A DNA stretch of 64,000 bases from Paracoccus amoyensis (GCF_014490725.1 NZ_JACOQL010000003.1:496001-560000); one strand, 5' to 3'. Shown: positions 37,003 through 46,355, counted from the first letter of the stretch. Made by a program: numbers and translations. Notes: generated from the letters alone by a model not told the origin.

Positions 37003-39399
37003 ATGACCTTATCTAAATTAGACCTCTCGATCCCCGGGATCACCTGTTCAGCCTGTGCTGGCCGTGTCGAGCGTGCCTTGACCACCCTGCCCGGCATCAG
37101 TGACATCGTGGTCAACCCGATCACCAAACGCGCGCATATGTCACTGGATGGCGCGAAATTGCCCGACATTGATGCCGCGCTGACCAAGGCGGGTTATCCC
37201 CCGGAACTGGTCACAACCAAATTGTCCATCGACGGGATGAGCTGCGCATCCTGCGCAGGCCGAATCGAACGGACGTTGAACGCACGCCCAGACGTTGCCG
37301 AGGCGCAGGTCAATCTTGTGGCGCAAACCGCGAATGTGCGGCACGCGCCGGATCTACCAGGACAAACGATCGCCGACGTGGTGACCAAGCTGGGCTATCC
37401 CGCCTTGGTCCAGGATGATGCGCCGACACATCAGCACCACCACGAAGATGAAGCGTCACTGTTGAAGCGCAGGTTTCTGATCGCGCTGGCTTTGACCCTG
37501 CCAGTTTTCATCACCGAAATGGGCGGGCACCTGTTCCCGGCCTTCCACCACTGGCTTTACATGAATATTGGTCAGCAGCCGTTGTGGATCATGCAGATGA
37601 TCCTGACAGCGCTGGTCTTGATTGGGCCCGGACGCAGCTTCTTCACGACCGGCATACCCGCCCTTCTGCGCGGCGGGCCAGAGATGAACAGCCTTGTGGC
37701 CTTGGGCGCGGGCGCGGCCTTTCTGTATTCAGCGGTTGTCACCCTGATGCCGTCCCTCGTGCCGGAAAGCTCTCGTTTCGTTTATTTTGAAGCCGCGGCG
37801 GTGATCGTGACGCTGATTCTGATGGGGCGCTGGCTAGAGGCGCGCGCCAAAGGTCAGGCCGGACAGGCAATCCGGGCGTTGATGCAATTGACGCCGGACA
37901 CAGCCACCGCGCTGCGCGACGGTGTGGCAGTTCAGGTGCCGGTAGCCCAGCTTCATCAGGGTGATCTGGTGCGACTTGCCCCCGGTGAACGCGTCGCCGT
38001 CGATGGCGTTATCATCGAAGGTAGCGGCACCGTCGATGAAGCGATGCTGACGGGCGAGCCGATCCCCGCGTCCAAGACCATCGGGGATCAGGTCACGGGC
38101 GGCACGGTCAATGGAATGTCCTCTCTGACATTTCGCGTAACCGCCACCGGCGCAGATACCACGCTGTCGCGGATCGTCCAGATGGTCGAAAATGCGCAGG
38201 CCACCAAGCTGCCGGTGCAGGCGCTGGTCGACCGCGTGACGCGCATCTTTGTGCCCACCGTGATCGGGCTGGCCGTTCTGACCTTCATCCTGTGGATGAT
38301 GTTCGGCCCGGATCTGGCCCATGCCGTCGTCGCGGCGGTTGCCGTGCTTATCATCGCCTGCCCCTGTGCGATGGGCCTTGCCGTCCCCGTCTCTATCATG
38401 GTGGGCACGGGGCGCGGTGCGCAGCTTGGCATCCTGTTCCGTCGAGGCGATGCGCTGCAACGGCTTGCCGAAGCAAGGCTGGTCGCTTTTGACAAGACCG
38501 GGACACTGACCAAAGGTCATCCTGAAGTCACTGGGCTGTGGACTGATGGCATCGGCGAAGACGATGCCCTGCGCCTGATCGCAGCAGCCGAGGCGCATTC
38601 GGAACACCCCCTGGCCGCCGCAATTCTTTCGGCTGCGGAAAAGCGGGGCCTGTCGCTGCCTGATGCGCGGGACATTCACGCCACAGCCGGTCGTGGGCTG
38701 TCGGCCAAGGTCGATGGGCATGATCTGCTGATCGGAAACGCAGCAGCCCTGGAAGAGGCTGGCATCACGATCCTGGAAACGCTTTTGCGGACAGAGGCTG
38801 CGACGCCGGTTCATGTCGCCATCGACGGACAGCATCGCGCAACGCTGGCCCTGACCGATCCGATCCGTCCCGAGGCGGTGGAAACGGTTCGCGAATTGCA
38901 CGATCTGGGCCTGCGCACGATGATGCTGTCCGGCGATGTTCAGGCAACCGCCGACAGCGTCGGACGCAAGGTCGGGATCGACGAGGTGCGCGGCGGGCTG
39001 ATGCCTGATGACAAGCTGAGGGCCATCAAAGAGATGGGCAAAGGCTCTGTTTTCGTGGGCGACGGCATCAACGATGCACCTGCGCTGGCGGCAGCGGATA
39101 CCGGCATCGCGATTGGCACGGGCACCGATATCGCCATTGAATCCGCCGATGCGGTTCTGATGTCGGGCGATCCATCGGGCGTCGCCCGTGCGATCCGCCT
39201 GTCCCGCGCGGTCATGCGCAATATCCGCGAAAACCTGTTCTGGGCGTTTGCGTATAATACGGCGCTGATCCCAGTGGCGATGGGCGTGCTGGTGCCGTTT
39301 GGTGGCCCACAGCTGTCGCCGATGCTGGGGGCGGGCGCGATGGCCTTGTCCTCGGTCTTTGTCGTGGGCAATGCGTTACGCTTGCGGCGGGCCGCATGA
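37003..39399 (+). CDS. copA: Copper-exporting P1B-type ATPase
   Basis: A 798-residue Cu(I) ATPase that pumps copper out of the cytoplasm. Two N-terminal metal-binding domains have CSAC (residues 15-18) and CASC (near 80). A His-rich linker (THQHHHEDE) follows. Eight membrane segments are expected, with the ion-site motif IACPCAMGLAVPVSIM. The actuator has MLTGEPIP; the phosphorylation site is DKTGTLT; SEHPLAAAI and GDGINDAPAL mark the nucleotide and hinge regions. I prefer the ATG at 37003 over an in-frame GTG at 36991. The stop overlaps the next gene by 4 bases. Confidence 0.96.
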   Translation: MTLSKLDLSIPGITCSACAGRVERALTTLPGISDIVVNPITKRAHMSLDGAKLPDIDAALTKAGYPPELVTTKLSIDGMSCASCAGRIERTLNARPDVAEAQVNLVAQTANVRHAPDLPGQTIADVVTKLGYPALVQDDAPTHQHHHEDEASLLKRRFLIALALTLPVFITEMGGHLFPAFHHWLYMNIGQQPLWIMQMILTALVLIGPGRSFFTTGIPALLRGGPEMNSLVALGAGAAFLYSAVVTLMPSLVPESSRFVYFEAAAVIVTLILMGRWLEARAKGQAGQAIRALMQLTPDTATALRDGVAVQVPVAQLHQGDLVRLAPGERVAVDGVIIEGSGTVDEAMLTGEPIPASKTIGDQVTGGTVNGMSSLTFRVTATGADTTLSRIVQMVENAQATKLPVQALVDRVTRIFVPTVIGLAVLTFILWMMFGPDLAHAVVAAVAVLIIACPCAMGLAVPVSIMVGTGRGAQLGILFRRGDALQRLAEARLVAFDKTGTLTKGHPEVTGLWTDGIGEDDALRLIAAAEAHSEHPLAAAILSAAEKRGLSLPDARDIHATAGRGLSAKVDGHDLLIGNAAALEEAGITILETLLRTEAATPVHVAIDGQHRATLALTDPIRPEAVETVRELHDLGLRTMMLSGDVQATADSVGRKVGIDEVRGGLMPDDKLRAIKEMGKGSVFVGDGINDAPALAAADTGIAIGTGTDIAIESADAVLMSGDPSGVARAIRLSRAVMRNIRENLFWAFAYNTALIPVAMGVLVPFGGPQLSPMLGAGAMALSSVFVVGNALRLRRAA

Positions 39400-40037
39400 T
39401 CGGGCGTCGGCGCTTTCTGACAATCACGGCTGCAATAACGGCTTTGCCCCGTCTTGCAACCGCCCAAGCGCCGACGCGCCTGTTGATCTTTGGCGACAGT
39501 CTGACCGAGGGCTACGGGCTTCGGCCTGGCGACGGGTTGGTACCGCGCCTTCAGGACTATCTGGACGCACATAACCGACCCACCGTCGTCTTGAATGGTG
39601 GGCTTTCAGGCGATTCGACCTATGGCGGGCGGGTGCGGATCGGGTGGTCTCTGACCCGCCACCGCCCCGATGCAGTGGTCATTGAACTGGGCGGCAATGA
39701 CATGCTGATGGGATGGGACGTTCGCGCGGCCGAAACGAATCTGGATGTCATTCTGCAAGACGCCCGTGCAGGGGGCCGACCCGTTCTGCTGGTCGGTGTT
39801 CATCCTGTCGATGGCGACGCAAAATGGCGGCAATCCTGGATTGACCTTTGGCCCCGTCTGGCGGAACGCCATGGGGCACTTCTGCTGCCCGATCTTTACG
39901 CGCCCCTGACCTTTGCCCCAAAAGATCGTCAACGCGATCTGGTTCTGGCCGATGGCATCCACCCCTCGGCCAAGGGGGTGGAGCTGATGGTGCAGGTGCT
40001 TGGCCCTGCTGTTATCGCATTATTGGATCAGAAGTAG
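39396..40037 (+). CDS. Exported SGNH/GDSL esterase (arylesterase, TesA-like)
   Basis: A 213-residue hydrolase with an N-terminal MIGRRRFLTITAAITAL export signal (twin-Arg) cleaved near ATAQA. Block I is IFGDSLTEGYGL (catalytic Ser), block III is LGGNDMLMGW, and block V is DGIHPSAKG (Asp and His). This matches periplasmic arylesterase/lysophospholipase TesA-like enzymes. It overlaps copA by 4 bases (ATGA), so the two are co-transcribed, although a copper link for the esterase is not known. Confidence 0.93.
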   Translation: MIGRRRFLTITAAITALPRLATAQAPTRLLIFGDSLTEGYGLRPGDGLVPRLQDYLDAHNRPTVVLNGGLSGDSTYGGRVRIGWSLTRHRPDAVVIELGGNDMLMGWDVRAAETNLDVILQDARAGGRPVLLVGVHPVDGDAKWRQSWIDLWPRLAERHGALLLPDLYAPLTFAPKDRQRDLVLADGIHPSAKGVELMVQVLGPAVIALLDQK

Positions 40038-40038
40038 A

Positions 40039-40062
40039 AAGGGCGGCTCTGCAGCCGCCCTT
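40039..40062. terminator. Bidirectional terminator between esterase and PCu(A)C genes
   Basis: AAGGGCGGCT (40039-40048) and AGCCGCCCTT (40053-40062) form a perfect 10-base stem with the loop CTGC. It sits in the 33-base gap between two converging genes and starts 2 bases after the esterase stop. Confidence 0.8.
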
Positions 40063-40070
40063 GCAACAGG

Positions 40071-40547
40071 TCAGTGGCTACTATGATCCATTTCGCCCAT
40101 GTCCATGGATGCTTCCGCGGGCGTGCGCTGATTGTCGACCGGTGCTTCCACGTCCAGCGTGCCGCAATCGCCGAAATCCAGCACCAGTTTGACCACATCG
40201 CCGTCGGCCAACGGCTGCGTCAGCCCCATCATCATGATATGGTCGCCACCGCGGTCCAGGGCGTGCCTTGCCTCTGGATCAATCGGAAAGCCGTCCTCGT
40301 CCTTCATCATTTTCATGATGCCATCGGCTTCCTGATGGGTGTGCAGTTCGACCCGCTCGGCAGCGTCGGACGACGCCCCGACCAATGTGCAGGCGACCTT
40401 GCGGTGGTTGTCCAGCACCATGAACGCGCCGGCCGTTTTTGGGTTCGTGCTGCGGACATATGCATCTTCGACGGCCATTCCGTCATGGGCAAAAGCAGTC
40501 AGGGGCATCATTGCCGCAAGTGCGGCACAAACATAGAGTTTCATCAT
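40071..40547 (-). CDS. Periplasmic copper chaperone PCu(A)C
   Basis: A 158-residue secreted protein with signal MMKLYVCAALAAMMPLTAFA. The Cu(I) site H-x-n-M...H-x-M is visible: HTHQEADGIMKMM followed by DRGGDHIMMMG. The C-terminal tail ends MDMGEMDHSSH, a Met/His-rich extra binding segment. Known: PCu(A)C delivers copper to cytochrome oxidase Cu(A)/Cu(B) sites. The place near copA and a small DUF2946-like gene upstream fits copper handling. Confidence 0.93.
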   Translation of the reverse strand: MMKLYVCAALAAMMPLTAFAHDGMAVEDAYVRSTNPKTAGAFMVLDNHRKVACTLVGASSDAAERVELHTHQEADGIMKMMKDEDGFPIDPEARHALDRGGDHIMMMGLTQPLADGDVVKLVLDFGDCGTLDVEAPVDNQRTPAEASMDMGEMDHSSH

Positions 40548-40561
40548 ATTCCTCGATCTAA

Positions 40562-40589
40562 GCTTTGATTACGTTAAAGAAATCAAAGC
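40562..40589. repeat. Perfect inverted repeat between two copper-related genes
   Basis: GCTTTGATT (40562-40570) and AATCAAAGC (40581-40589) form a perfect 9-base inverted repeat with a 10-base spacer. It covers the stop codon of the upstream minus-strand gene and ends about 15 bases before the PCu(A)C start. It could be an mRNA hairpin or a protein site. It is too widely spaced for a standard FNR box (TTGAT-N4-ATCAA). Confidence 0.55.
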
Positions 40590-40969
40590 GTCGGAGGTGC
40601 CCGCGCAATCCCTGACGGAACTTCGCGACTGACCAACGCGGCTTGCTGCTGCATCGCAACATGCAAGGAATGGGCGAGCCGGTCCGGCAAGGCAGCGTGA
40701 TCCGGCAACGCGCCCGATAGCAGCGACAAGGCCATATCCGGGCAGATATGCGTATGGATCGTGCCGGGCGCACTGGGGTCATCGACAACAACAACGCCGT
40801 CGCCCGTGCACAGAACGATCTGACCGCCAATCATGACCGTGCCACGCGCCACGCCCAAACCGATGCTGGTCATGACGACGCACAGGATCAGCGCAAGATA
40901 GGTAAAGCGTTGCAACAAGATCGCGGCCTTCCAAGGATCAACGTTGCTATAACCGCGACCAAGCGCCAT
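40583..40969 (-). CDS. Small DUF2946-like membrane/exported protein
   Basis: A 128-residue protein with one strong hydrophobic segment (FTYLALILCVVMTSIGLGVA near residue 22), then VLCTGDGVVVVDDPSAPG and HTHICPDMALSLL. The CTG...HxCPD pattern resembles DUF2946 proteins often encoded with PCu(A)C and copper genes. The gene directly precedes the PCu(A)C gene on the same strand (35-base gap). Function unknown; a role in copper supply is inferred from place. Confidence 0.65.
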   Translation of the reverse strand: MALGRGYSNVDPWKAAILLQRFTYLALILCVVMTSIGLGVARGTVMIGGQIVLCTGDGVVVVDDPSAPGTIHTHICPDMALSLLSGALPDHAALPDRLAHSLHVAMQQQAALVSREVPSGIARAPPTL

Positions 40970-40996
40970 CGCAATTCACTTTGCCAAAAACGAAAA

Positions 40997-41018
40997 ACCC
41001 CGCCGGTAAGGGCGGGGT
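40997..41018 (-). terminator. Rho-independent terminator of rpmB
   Basis: ACCCCGCC (40997-41004) and GGCGGGGT (41011-41018) pair over a 6-base loop. On the minus strand, the stem is followed by a run of T (complement of 40993-40997). It lies 25 bases after the rpmB stop. Confidence 0.88.
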
Positions 41019-41043
41019 CAAATCGTCTCAAATCGCTGAGAAA

Positions 41044-41346
41044 TCAGGCCAGCGCGGCTGCGCCATCATCCGATTTCTTGGCCAGCTCACGCTTGATTTT
41101 CAGCGCGCGCTCTGACAGTTCAGCATCCTTGGCCTTCGCCAGGAACGCATCCAGACCACCACGGTGATCGACCGAGCGCAACGCCGCAGCCGAAATACGC
41201 AGCGAATAGTTGCGGCCCAGGGCTTCCGAGGTCAGCGTGACATCGTTCAGGTTCGGCAGAAAACGACGACGGGTTTTGTTGTTAGCGTGGCTAACGTTGT
41301 TGCCGGTCATCGGACCTTTGCCGGTCAGTTCGCAAACGCGCGACAT
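41044..41346 (-). CDS. rpmB: 50S ribosomal protein L28
   Basis: A 100-residue ribosomal protein. Seen: [32 protein letters not shown]-type L28 start (read in two parts), then [21 protein letters not shown]. The alphaproteobacterial form carries a C-terminal Lys/Ala-rich extension compared with the 78-residue E. coli protein. It is monocistronic with a clear terminator. The start follows an AAGGAAGAAACC-type ribosome site. Confidence 0.97.
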   Translation of the reverse strand: MSRVCELTGKGPMTGNNVSHANNKTRRRFLPNLNDVTLTSEALGRNYSLRISAAALRSVDHRGGLDAFLAKAKDAELSERALKIKRELAKKSDDGAAALA

Positions 41347-41472
41347 GGTTTCTTCCTTCGTCTCAGCTAGGCGGGCGTTCCCGGCAATGGGGTCCGTCCT
41401 AATGTTAAAGGGCGCCGCGAGGCAGCGCCCGGAATTCCGTTTGCCGGTGGTTACAAAAAGACCGCGTGAACG

Positions 41473-42219
41473 TCAAGCCAAAATCCTGAACTCTTCGCCT
41501 GCCGCCTGCGCCAACCCTGCCATCGCAGCCCGCCACGGGAAAGGCCCGTGACTGACCCGTGCCACGCCAAGCGCAGCCAACCGATCCAAAGACGGTGTGC
41601 GCGGCGACGCCATGATATTGACGGGCAAGGAACATTCCCGGCACAGGCGGGCAATCAGGTCAGGATCCGCCAGACCGGGGGCAAAGAACCCCTCGGCCCC
41701 CGCCTGCGCATATATATGCGCGCGACCAAGGGCATCATCCATCAGATCGGCGTGACGCTCAGCCGCATTTTGCAGGAACAAATCGGTTCGCGCGTTGACG
41801 AACAGGTTCGTTCGGTCGCGTATAGCCGCGATTCGGGAAGCATGTTCGGCCGCAGACCGGATGCCCGCTTCGGGCGGGATACCATCCTCCAGGTTGATCC
41901 CGTCCACACCAAGCGCCTCCAGACGCGCGGCATTATCGGCGATCCGGGTAAGATCGTCGGCATAGCCGGCCTCGAAATCGACGCTCAGCGGCAGGGTGGA
42001 AACGGCGCGGATACGCGCGACCACGGTCAGCAACAGATCCAGCGGCAATTCCTGCCCGTCGGCATAGCCAAGCGCCCCCGCGACCGAGGCGCTGCCGGTT
42101 GCCAAAGCCTTGGCCCCTGCCCCTTCAATCGCCTTGGCCGATCCGGCGTCCCAGATATTGAACAGAACGACCGGGTTTCCGGGTTGGTGCAATTCGCGAA
42201 ACAGAATGTCAGGCTGCAT
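41473..42219 (-). CDS. Isocitrate lyase/PEP mutase family protein
   Basis: A 248-residue TIM-barrel protein of the PEP mutase/isocitrate lyase superfamily. Seen: VVLFNIWDAGSAKAIEGAGA near residue 17, ATGSASVAGALGY (substrate loop), LPLSVDFEAGYADD with the metal-binding acidic residues near 80, and GVDGINLEDG near 105. The usual lyase KKCGH loop is absent, so the reaction (perhaps C-C or P-C bond chemistry on a 2-oxo acid) is unknown. Its start overlaps the end of ada by 11 bases. Confidence 0.88.
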   Translation of the reverse strand: MQPDILFRELHQPGNPVVLFNIWDAGSAKAIEGAGAKALATGSASVAGALGYADGQELPLDLLLTVVARIRAVSTLPLSVDFEAGYADDLTRIADNAARLEALGVDGINLEDGIPPEAGIRSAAEHASRIAAIRDRTNLFVNARTDLFLQNAAERHADLMDDALGRAHIYAQAGAEGFFAPGLADPDLIARLCRECSLPVNIMASPRTPSLDRLAALGVARVSHGPFPWRAAMAGLAQAAGEEFRILA

Positions 42220-43258
42220 AGCGACGCTCGATCTGGATCAGTTTCTCTTTCCGCCACAGACCACCGGCATAGCCGGTCAGGGTGCCGTCCGCACCGATGA
42301 CGCGATGGCAGGGCACGACCAGCGCCAGCCGGTTGGTGGCATTGGCGCGGGCGACGGCGCGGGTCGCCGTCGGGCGTCCGATCTGGGCGGCAAGTTCCGC
42401 ATAGCTGCGCGTTTCGCCCGCCGGGATCGTCTGCAATGCGCGCCAGACCTGTTGCTGAAAATCGGTGCCGTGCAAGGCAACGGGCACATCCAGCATGGCG
42501 GCCTGTCCCGCAAAATAGTTCTGCAACTGGGCTTCGGTCTTGTCATGGACAGTCGTGCGTCCAAGGCCGATGCGCCCGCCCGTCAGCGCCGACAGCTTGC
42601 GCAACCCTTCGGGCAGGGCCTTGCGTTCGACAAATTCCAGCAAATGCAGGCTCTGGTCATCAGCAATCGCGATCATTCCGCCCAACGGCGTGTCGATCCA
42701 GTCCGCCCGCAGGTCGGAGGGGCTGCGCATTTCATGTGGGGGATGACCGAACAGGCGCGCAAAGGCCGTCCGAAAGCCCGAAGCCGAATCAAATCCGGCA
42801 TCCAGTTGTGCATCAATCATCATGGATCCTTTCTGCAGACTGGTCAGTCCGCTGCGCAAACGTGCCGCCCGTGCCATTGTCAGGAAACTTTCCCCGAAAT
42901 GACGCTTGAATGCACGCCGCACCGTCGACGGATCATAGCCAAGCCGGGTCAGATCAGCCTCGGACCAGCGATATCCAGGATCGGTATTCAGCCGCGCGGT
43001 CAGATCGCGGATGATCGGGTCGCCCTCGGCAGTTGCGCCAACGGGATAGCAACGGCGGCAAGGGCGAAATCCTGCGGCGGCAGCATCGGCCGCACTGCCA
43101 AACCATTCGCAATTCGTCGCCAAAGGCTTTCGTGCCGGGCAGGTCAGACGGCAAAAAATCCCGGTTGTCCTGACCCCGACAAAGGCCCGCCCTTCGTAAG
43201 AGGCATCGCGCGCCACAAGTGCGGCATAAAGCGTATCGGAATTTGGCAAAACAGACAT
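42209..43258 (-). CDS. ada: Bifunctional transcriptional activator / O6-methylguanine-DNA methyltransferase Ada
   Basis: A 349-residue adaptive-response protein. The N-terminal zinc/methyl-phosphotriester domain has cysteines in IFCRLTCPARKP and FRPCRRCYP (residues 35-72). An AraC-type HTH follows (SEADLTRLGYDPSTVRRAFKRHF and GFDSASGFRTAFARLFGHPP, about 98-185). The C-terminal methyltransferase has the catalytic Cys in VPCHRVIGADG near 315. It repairs alkylated DNA and activates its own operon when methylated. The overlap with the PEP-mutase-like gene suggests co-transcription. Confidence 0.95.
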   Translation of the reverse strand: MSVLPNSDTLYAALVARDASYEGRAFVGVRTTGIFCRLTCPARKPLATNCEWFGSAADAAAAGFRPCRRCYPVGATAEGDPIIRDLTARLNTDPGYRWSEADLTRLGYDPSTVRRAFKRHFGESFLTMARAARLRSGLTSLQKGSMMIDAQLDAGFDSASGFRTAFARLFGHPPHEMRSPSDLRADWIDTPLGGMIAIADDQSLHLLEFVERKALPEGLRKLSALTGGRIGLGRTTVHDKTEAQLQNYFAGQAAMLDVPVALHGTDFQQQVWRALQTIPAGETRSYAELAAQIGRPTATRAVARANATNRLALVVPCHRVIGADGTLTGYAGGLWRKEKLIQIERRYAA

Positions 43259-43327
43259 GACCAGTTTCCTTCTTGATATGCCTGTTCTAACCGATTCGCA
43301 TTCCAGGCTGACCGCAAAATCGGGCGT

Positions 43328-44302
43328 TTAATTCTGTGTCGTTTTCTGTAGCCAATCCAGCATATCCCGCGCGGCCTCGGCCGGGGCGGCATCGCCTTGT
43401 GCGACAGCATCGCCCAGGTCTTTTAGATGGGCGCGTGCCTCGGGGGTTTCCAGTTGCGCCAGCAATCCGGCGCGCAGTTCCGCCATGAACCAATGCCGCG
43501 CCTGTTGGGCACGGGTCTGATCAAAATACCCATGTTCGCGACGCCATTCGGTCAGCGCCTGCATTTCCATCCACGCCTTTGGCAGGCCGTCTTGCGTCGT
43601 GGCCGATACCGTCAGCGCCTTCGGAAACCCTTCAGGATCTTGCGGGCGCTTGCGCAACAGACGCAAGGCCCCCGCGTAATCGGCCACAGTGCGACGCGCG
43701 GTCGGCAGCAGGTCGCCGTCCGCCTTGTTGACCAGAATCAGATCGGCCATTTCCATGATGCCGCGCTTGACGCCCTGCAATTCATCCCCGCCTGCCGGGG
43801 CCAATAACAGGACGAACAGGTCGCACATCTCGGCGACCAGCGTTTCGGACTGCCCGACGCCTACGGTTTCGATCAATACGACATCATAGCCCGCCGCTTC
43901 GCACAGCCGGATCGCCTCTCGCGTTCGGCGCGCCACACCGCCCAGCTGCGCGTTTGACGGCGTGGGCCGGATAAAGGCCATCGGGTTGCGCGACAGCATT
44001 TCCATCCGGGTCTTGTCGCCAAGGATTGATCCACCCGAGCGGGTGGATGACGGATCGACGGCCAGCACCGCGACACGTAGATCCTGTTCTGTCAGCATGG
44101 TGCCGAAAGCTTCGATAAAGGTGGATTTGCCAACGCCCGGCGTTCCCGACATGCCAATCCGAAGCGCCTGACGATCTGGCAGGCCCGCCAACAGGTTAAC
44201 GGCACGAGCGCGGTGATCTGCGCGTGTTGATTCAATCAGGGTGATCGCCCGCGACAGTGCACGGCGGTCACCCTGTATCAGCCGGTTCAAAAGATCGTCC
44301 AT
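43328..44302 (-). CDS. meaB: Methylmalonyl-CoA mutase-associated GTPase MeaB
   Basis: A 324-residue G3E-family GTPase that guards cobalamin loading of methylmalonyl-CoA mutase. Seen: Walker A GMSGTPGVGKSTFIEAFG near residue 50, VAVLAVDPSSTRSGGSILGDKTRM (two parts) near 78, ETVGVGQSETLVA near 145 and the base-specificity LVNKADGD near 185. The mutase itself is not in the window. The gene is 69 bases upstream of ada on the same strand. Confidence 0.95.
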   Translation of the reverse strand: MDDLLNRLIQGDRRALSRAITLIESTRADHRARAVNLLAGLPDRQALRIGMSGTPGVGKSTFIEAFGTMLTEQDLRVAVLAVDPSSTRSGGSILGDKTRMEMLSRNPMAFIRPTPSNAQLGGVARRTREAIRLCEAAGYDVVLIETVGVGQSETLVAEMCDLFVLLLAPAGGDELQGVKRGIMEMADLILVNKADGDLLPTARRTVADYAGALRLLRKRPQDPEGFPKALTVSATTQDGLPKAWMEMQALTEWRREHGYFDQTRAQQARHWFMAELRAGLLAQLETPEARAHLKDLGDAVAQGDAAPAEAARDMLDWLQKTTQN

Positions 44303-44476
44303 ATGATCCCGTCACTGTTTCGCGGCTTGGCTTATGTGTGGATAGGCGGGACAGAGCCAAAAGCCAAGAGCACCCCCTTTGGCACGGTTTCTCGCCACAG
44401 TTTGATGACGACGAACTTGTCGGCTGTGCTGGCAACGGTTAACCCGGTGAAAGCCCCCTGACAAAGGATCAGCATC

Positions 44477-44863
44477 ATGCTGCGCCATTTCCGTTTCTCT
44501 GTCCTGAGCCTGCTGGCCATGCTGTTCATGCAGGTCCCGGCAGCCTGGGCCGATGCAGCCAAAGGCGTGCGTCTGCTGATGATCGAGCGGGATGGCTGTC
44601 TGTATTGCGCCGCATGGGATGCCGAAGTCGGTCCCAGCTACGCCCAATCTCCCACCGGGCAAGTCGCGCCGATCGTGGCGGTCGATATCGACGGCCCCTA
44701 TCCCAACGGATTGGCCTTGGAGCGGCGCCCCGTGATGACGCCCACCTTCATCCTGCTGCAAGATGGGATCGAGTTGGGTCGGGTCGAAGGTTATGCCGGA
44801 AAAGACCAATTCTATCCGCTTATCGGTCAACTGATGGCAAATGCCGGTATCATCAGGCGCTAG
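44477..44863 (+). CDS. Periplasmic thioredoxin-fold protein (SoxS-like)
   Basis: A 128-residue secreted protein. The signal peptide MLRHFRFSVLSLLAMLFMQV ends near AWADA. The redox motif CLYC lies near residue 41 in MIERDGCLYCAAWDAEVG, and the cis-Pro loop reads VMTPTFILLQDG near 95. The layout fits the small periplasmic thioredoxin SoxS family. No sulfur-oxidation (thiosulfate Sox) genes are seen nearby, so its partner is unknown. Confidence 0.85.
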   Translation: MLRHFRFSVLSLLAMLFMQVPAAWADAAKGVRLLMIERDGCLYCAAWDAEVGPSYAQSPTGQVAPIVAVDIDGPYPNGLALERRPVMTPTFILLQDGIELGRVEGYAGKDQFYPLIGQLMANAGIIRR

Positions 44864-44896
44864 ATCGCATCTTCGTCGCCTATTGGTGACGTTTTT

Positions 44897-44918
44897 GGAT
44901 ATTTAAGCACAGAAGATG
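44897..44918 (+). repeat. Dispersed repeat, copy 1
   Basis: GGATATTT (44897-44904), AAG, then CACAGAAGATG (44908-44918). The same two blocks occur at 56414-56435 and 63529-63550. This copy lacks the GC-rich hairpin that precedes the other two. It lies between the thioredoxin-like gene and serS. Confidence 0.8.
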
Positions 44919-44988
44919 GGGACGGGCTTTTGTCGGGTGTCGGGATGCGTTAGGCAGTTGGCACTTCTAAACCAGGACGGTGACAGAC

Positions 44989-46281
44989 ATGCATGATATT
45001 CGTGCCATCCGCGAAAACCCCCAGGCTTTTGATGCGGCCCTGCAGCGCCGTGGGCTGGCAGGAATATCGGAACAGGTTCTGTCGCTGGATTCAGAGCGCC
45101 GCGCCCGGATTGCCGAGGCGGAAACCGCCCAGGCCGACCAGAACCGCGCCAGCAAGGAAGTTGGTGCCGCCAAAGCACGTGGCGACGAGGCAGAATTCGA
45201 GCGTTTGCGTCAATTGGTGACCGAAAAGAAGGCTGATGTGTCGCGCATGCAGGCCGAAGCTGCGCTGTTGGACAATCGTCTGCGCGATCTGTTGATGGCA
45301 ATCCCCAACCTGCCTTTGGACAGCGTCCCCGAGGGCGTGGATGAAAATGATAATGTCGAGCTGCACCGTTGGGGCAATCCTCGTAATTTCGATTTTACTC
45401 CGGTCGAACATTTCGAGATCGCCGGCGTAAAGCCCGGAATGGACTTTGAAACTGCGGCCAAGCTTTCGGGCAGCCGTTTTGTCGTGCTGAAAGGCGCAGT
45501 CGCCCGCATTCACCGCGCATTGGCCCAATTCATGCTGGATCTGCATGTCACCCAACATGGGCTTGAAGAAACCTGGACCCCGATTTTGGTTCTGGAAGAC
45601 ATGATGGTTGGCACCGGGCAATTGCCGAAATTTGGTGAGGACAGCTATCAGACACGCGAAGGGTATTGGTTGATTCCGACCTCGGAAGTGACGCTGACCA
45701 ATACGGTCCATGGTGAATTGGTCGATCAATCCACCCTGCCCCGCCGCATGGTCGCGCATAGCCAGTGTTTCCGTTCAGAGGCAGGCAGCGCAGGCCGAGA
45801 TACCACCGGGATGCTGCGCCAGCACCAGTTCGAAAAGGTCGAGATGGTGTCGATCACCGATGCGGAAAGTGGCCTGGACGAACATGCCCGTATGACCCGC
45901 TGCGCCGAAGCGGTGCTTGAGGCGTTGGAATTGCCATATCGCACGATGGTTCTGTCCAGCGGTGACATGGGCTTCAGTGCGCGGATCACCCATGATCTTG
46001 AAGTCTGGCTGCCCGGTCAGAACAAGTATCGTGAAATCAGCAGTGTCAGCTATTGCGGGGACTTTCAGGCGCGTCGGATGAATGGCCGTTATCGCCCCGA
46101 AGGCGGTGGCAAGCCAGAGTTCGTTCATACCCTGAACGGATCGGGTCTGGCTGTGGGGCGCGCATTGATCGCTGTGCTGGAAAATGGCCAGCAAGCCGAC
46201 GGGTCGGTCACTTTCCCTGCGGCGCTGCACCCATATCTTGGCGGCGCGACACGGTTGCAGGCGGACGGAAAGCTGGTCTGA
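44989..46281 (+). CDS. serS: Seryl-tRNA synthetase
   Basis: A 430-residue class II synthetase. I chose the ATG at 44989 ([15 protein letters not shown]); an in-frame GTG lies 9 bases upstream. The N-terminal coiled-coil tRNA-binding arm spans residues 30-105. Motif 2 is around [33 protein letters not shown] (read as parts near residue 250-280), and motif 3 is [18 protein letters not shown] near 390. Length is standard. Confidence 0.97.
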   Translation: MHDIRAIRENPQAFDAALQRRGLAGISEQVLSLDSERRARIAEAETAQADQNRASKEVGAAKARGDEAEFERLRQLVTEKKADVSRMQAEAALLDNRLRDLLMAIPNLPLDSVPEGVDENDNVELHRWGNPRNFDFTPVEHFEIAGVKPGMDFETAAKLSGSRFVVLKGAVARIHRALAQFMLDLHVTQHGLEETWTPILVLEDMMVGTGQLPKFGEDSYQTREGYWLIPTSEVTLTNTVHGELVDQSTLPRRMVAHSQCFRSEAGSAGRDTTGMLRQHQFEKVEMVSITDAESGLDEHARMTRCAEAVLEALELPYRTMVLSSGDMGFSARITHDLEVWLPGQNKYREISSVSYCGDFQARRMNGRYRPEGGGKPEFVHTLNGSGLAVGRALIAVLENGQQADGSVTFPAALHPYLGGATRLQADGKLV

Positions 46282-46355
46282 TCAGTTTAGCGCCATCATC
46301 CGCATAATCGCCGCGGTCACTGGAAACCGGGCGCGCTCCAAAGGCGTTGGTCGGA

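Noticed and set aside
40562-40589. FNR-type regulatory box
   Set aside because: The half-sites TTGATT and AATCAA are 10 bases apart; FNR needs TTGAT-N4-ATCAA.
42110-43276. A 388-residue open frame on the plus strand
   Set aside because: Antisense to ada and its neighbour. The Ada zinc, HTH and PCHR motifs fix the minus strand as coding.
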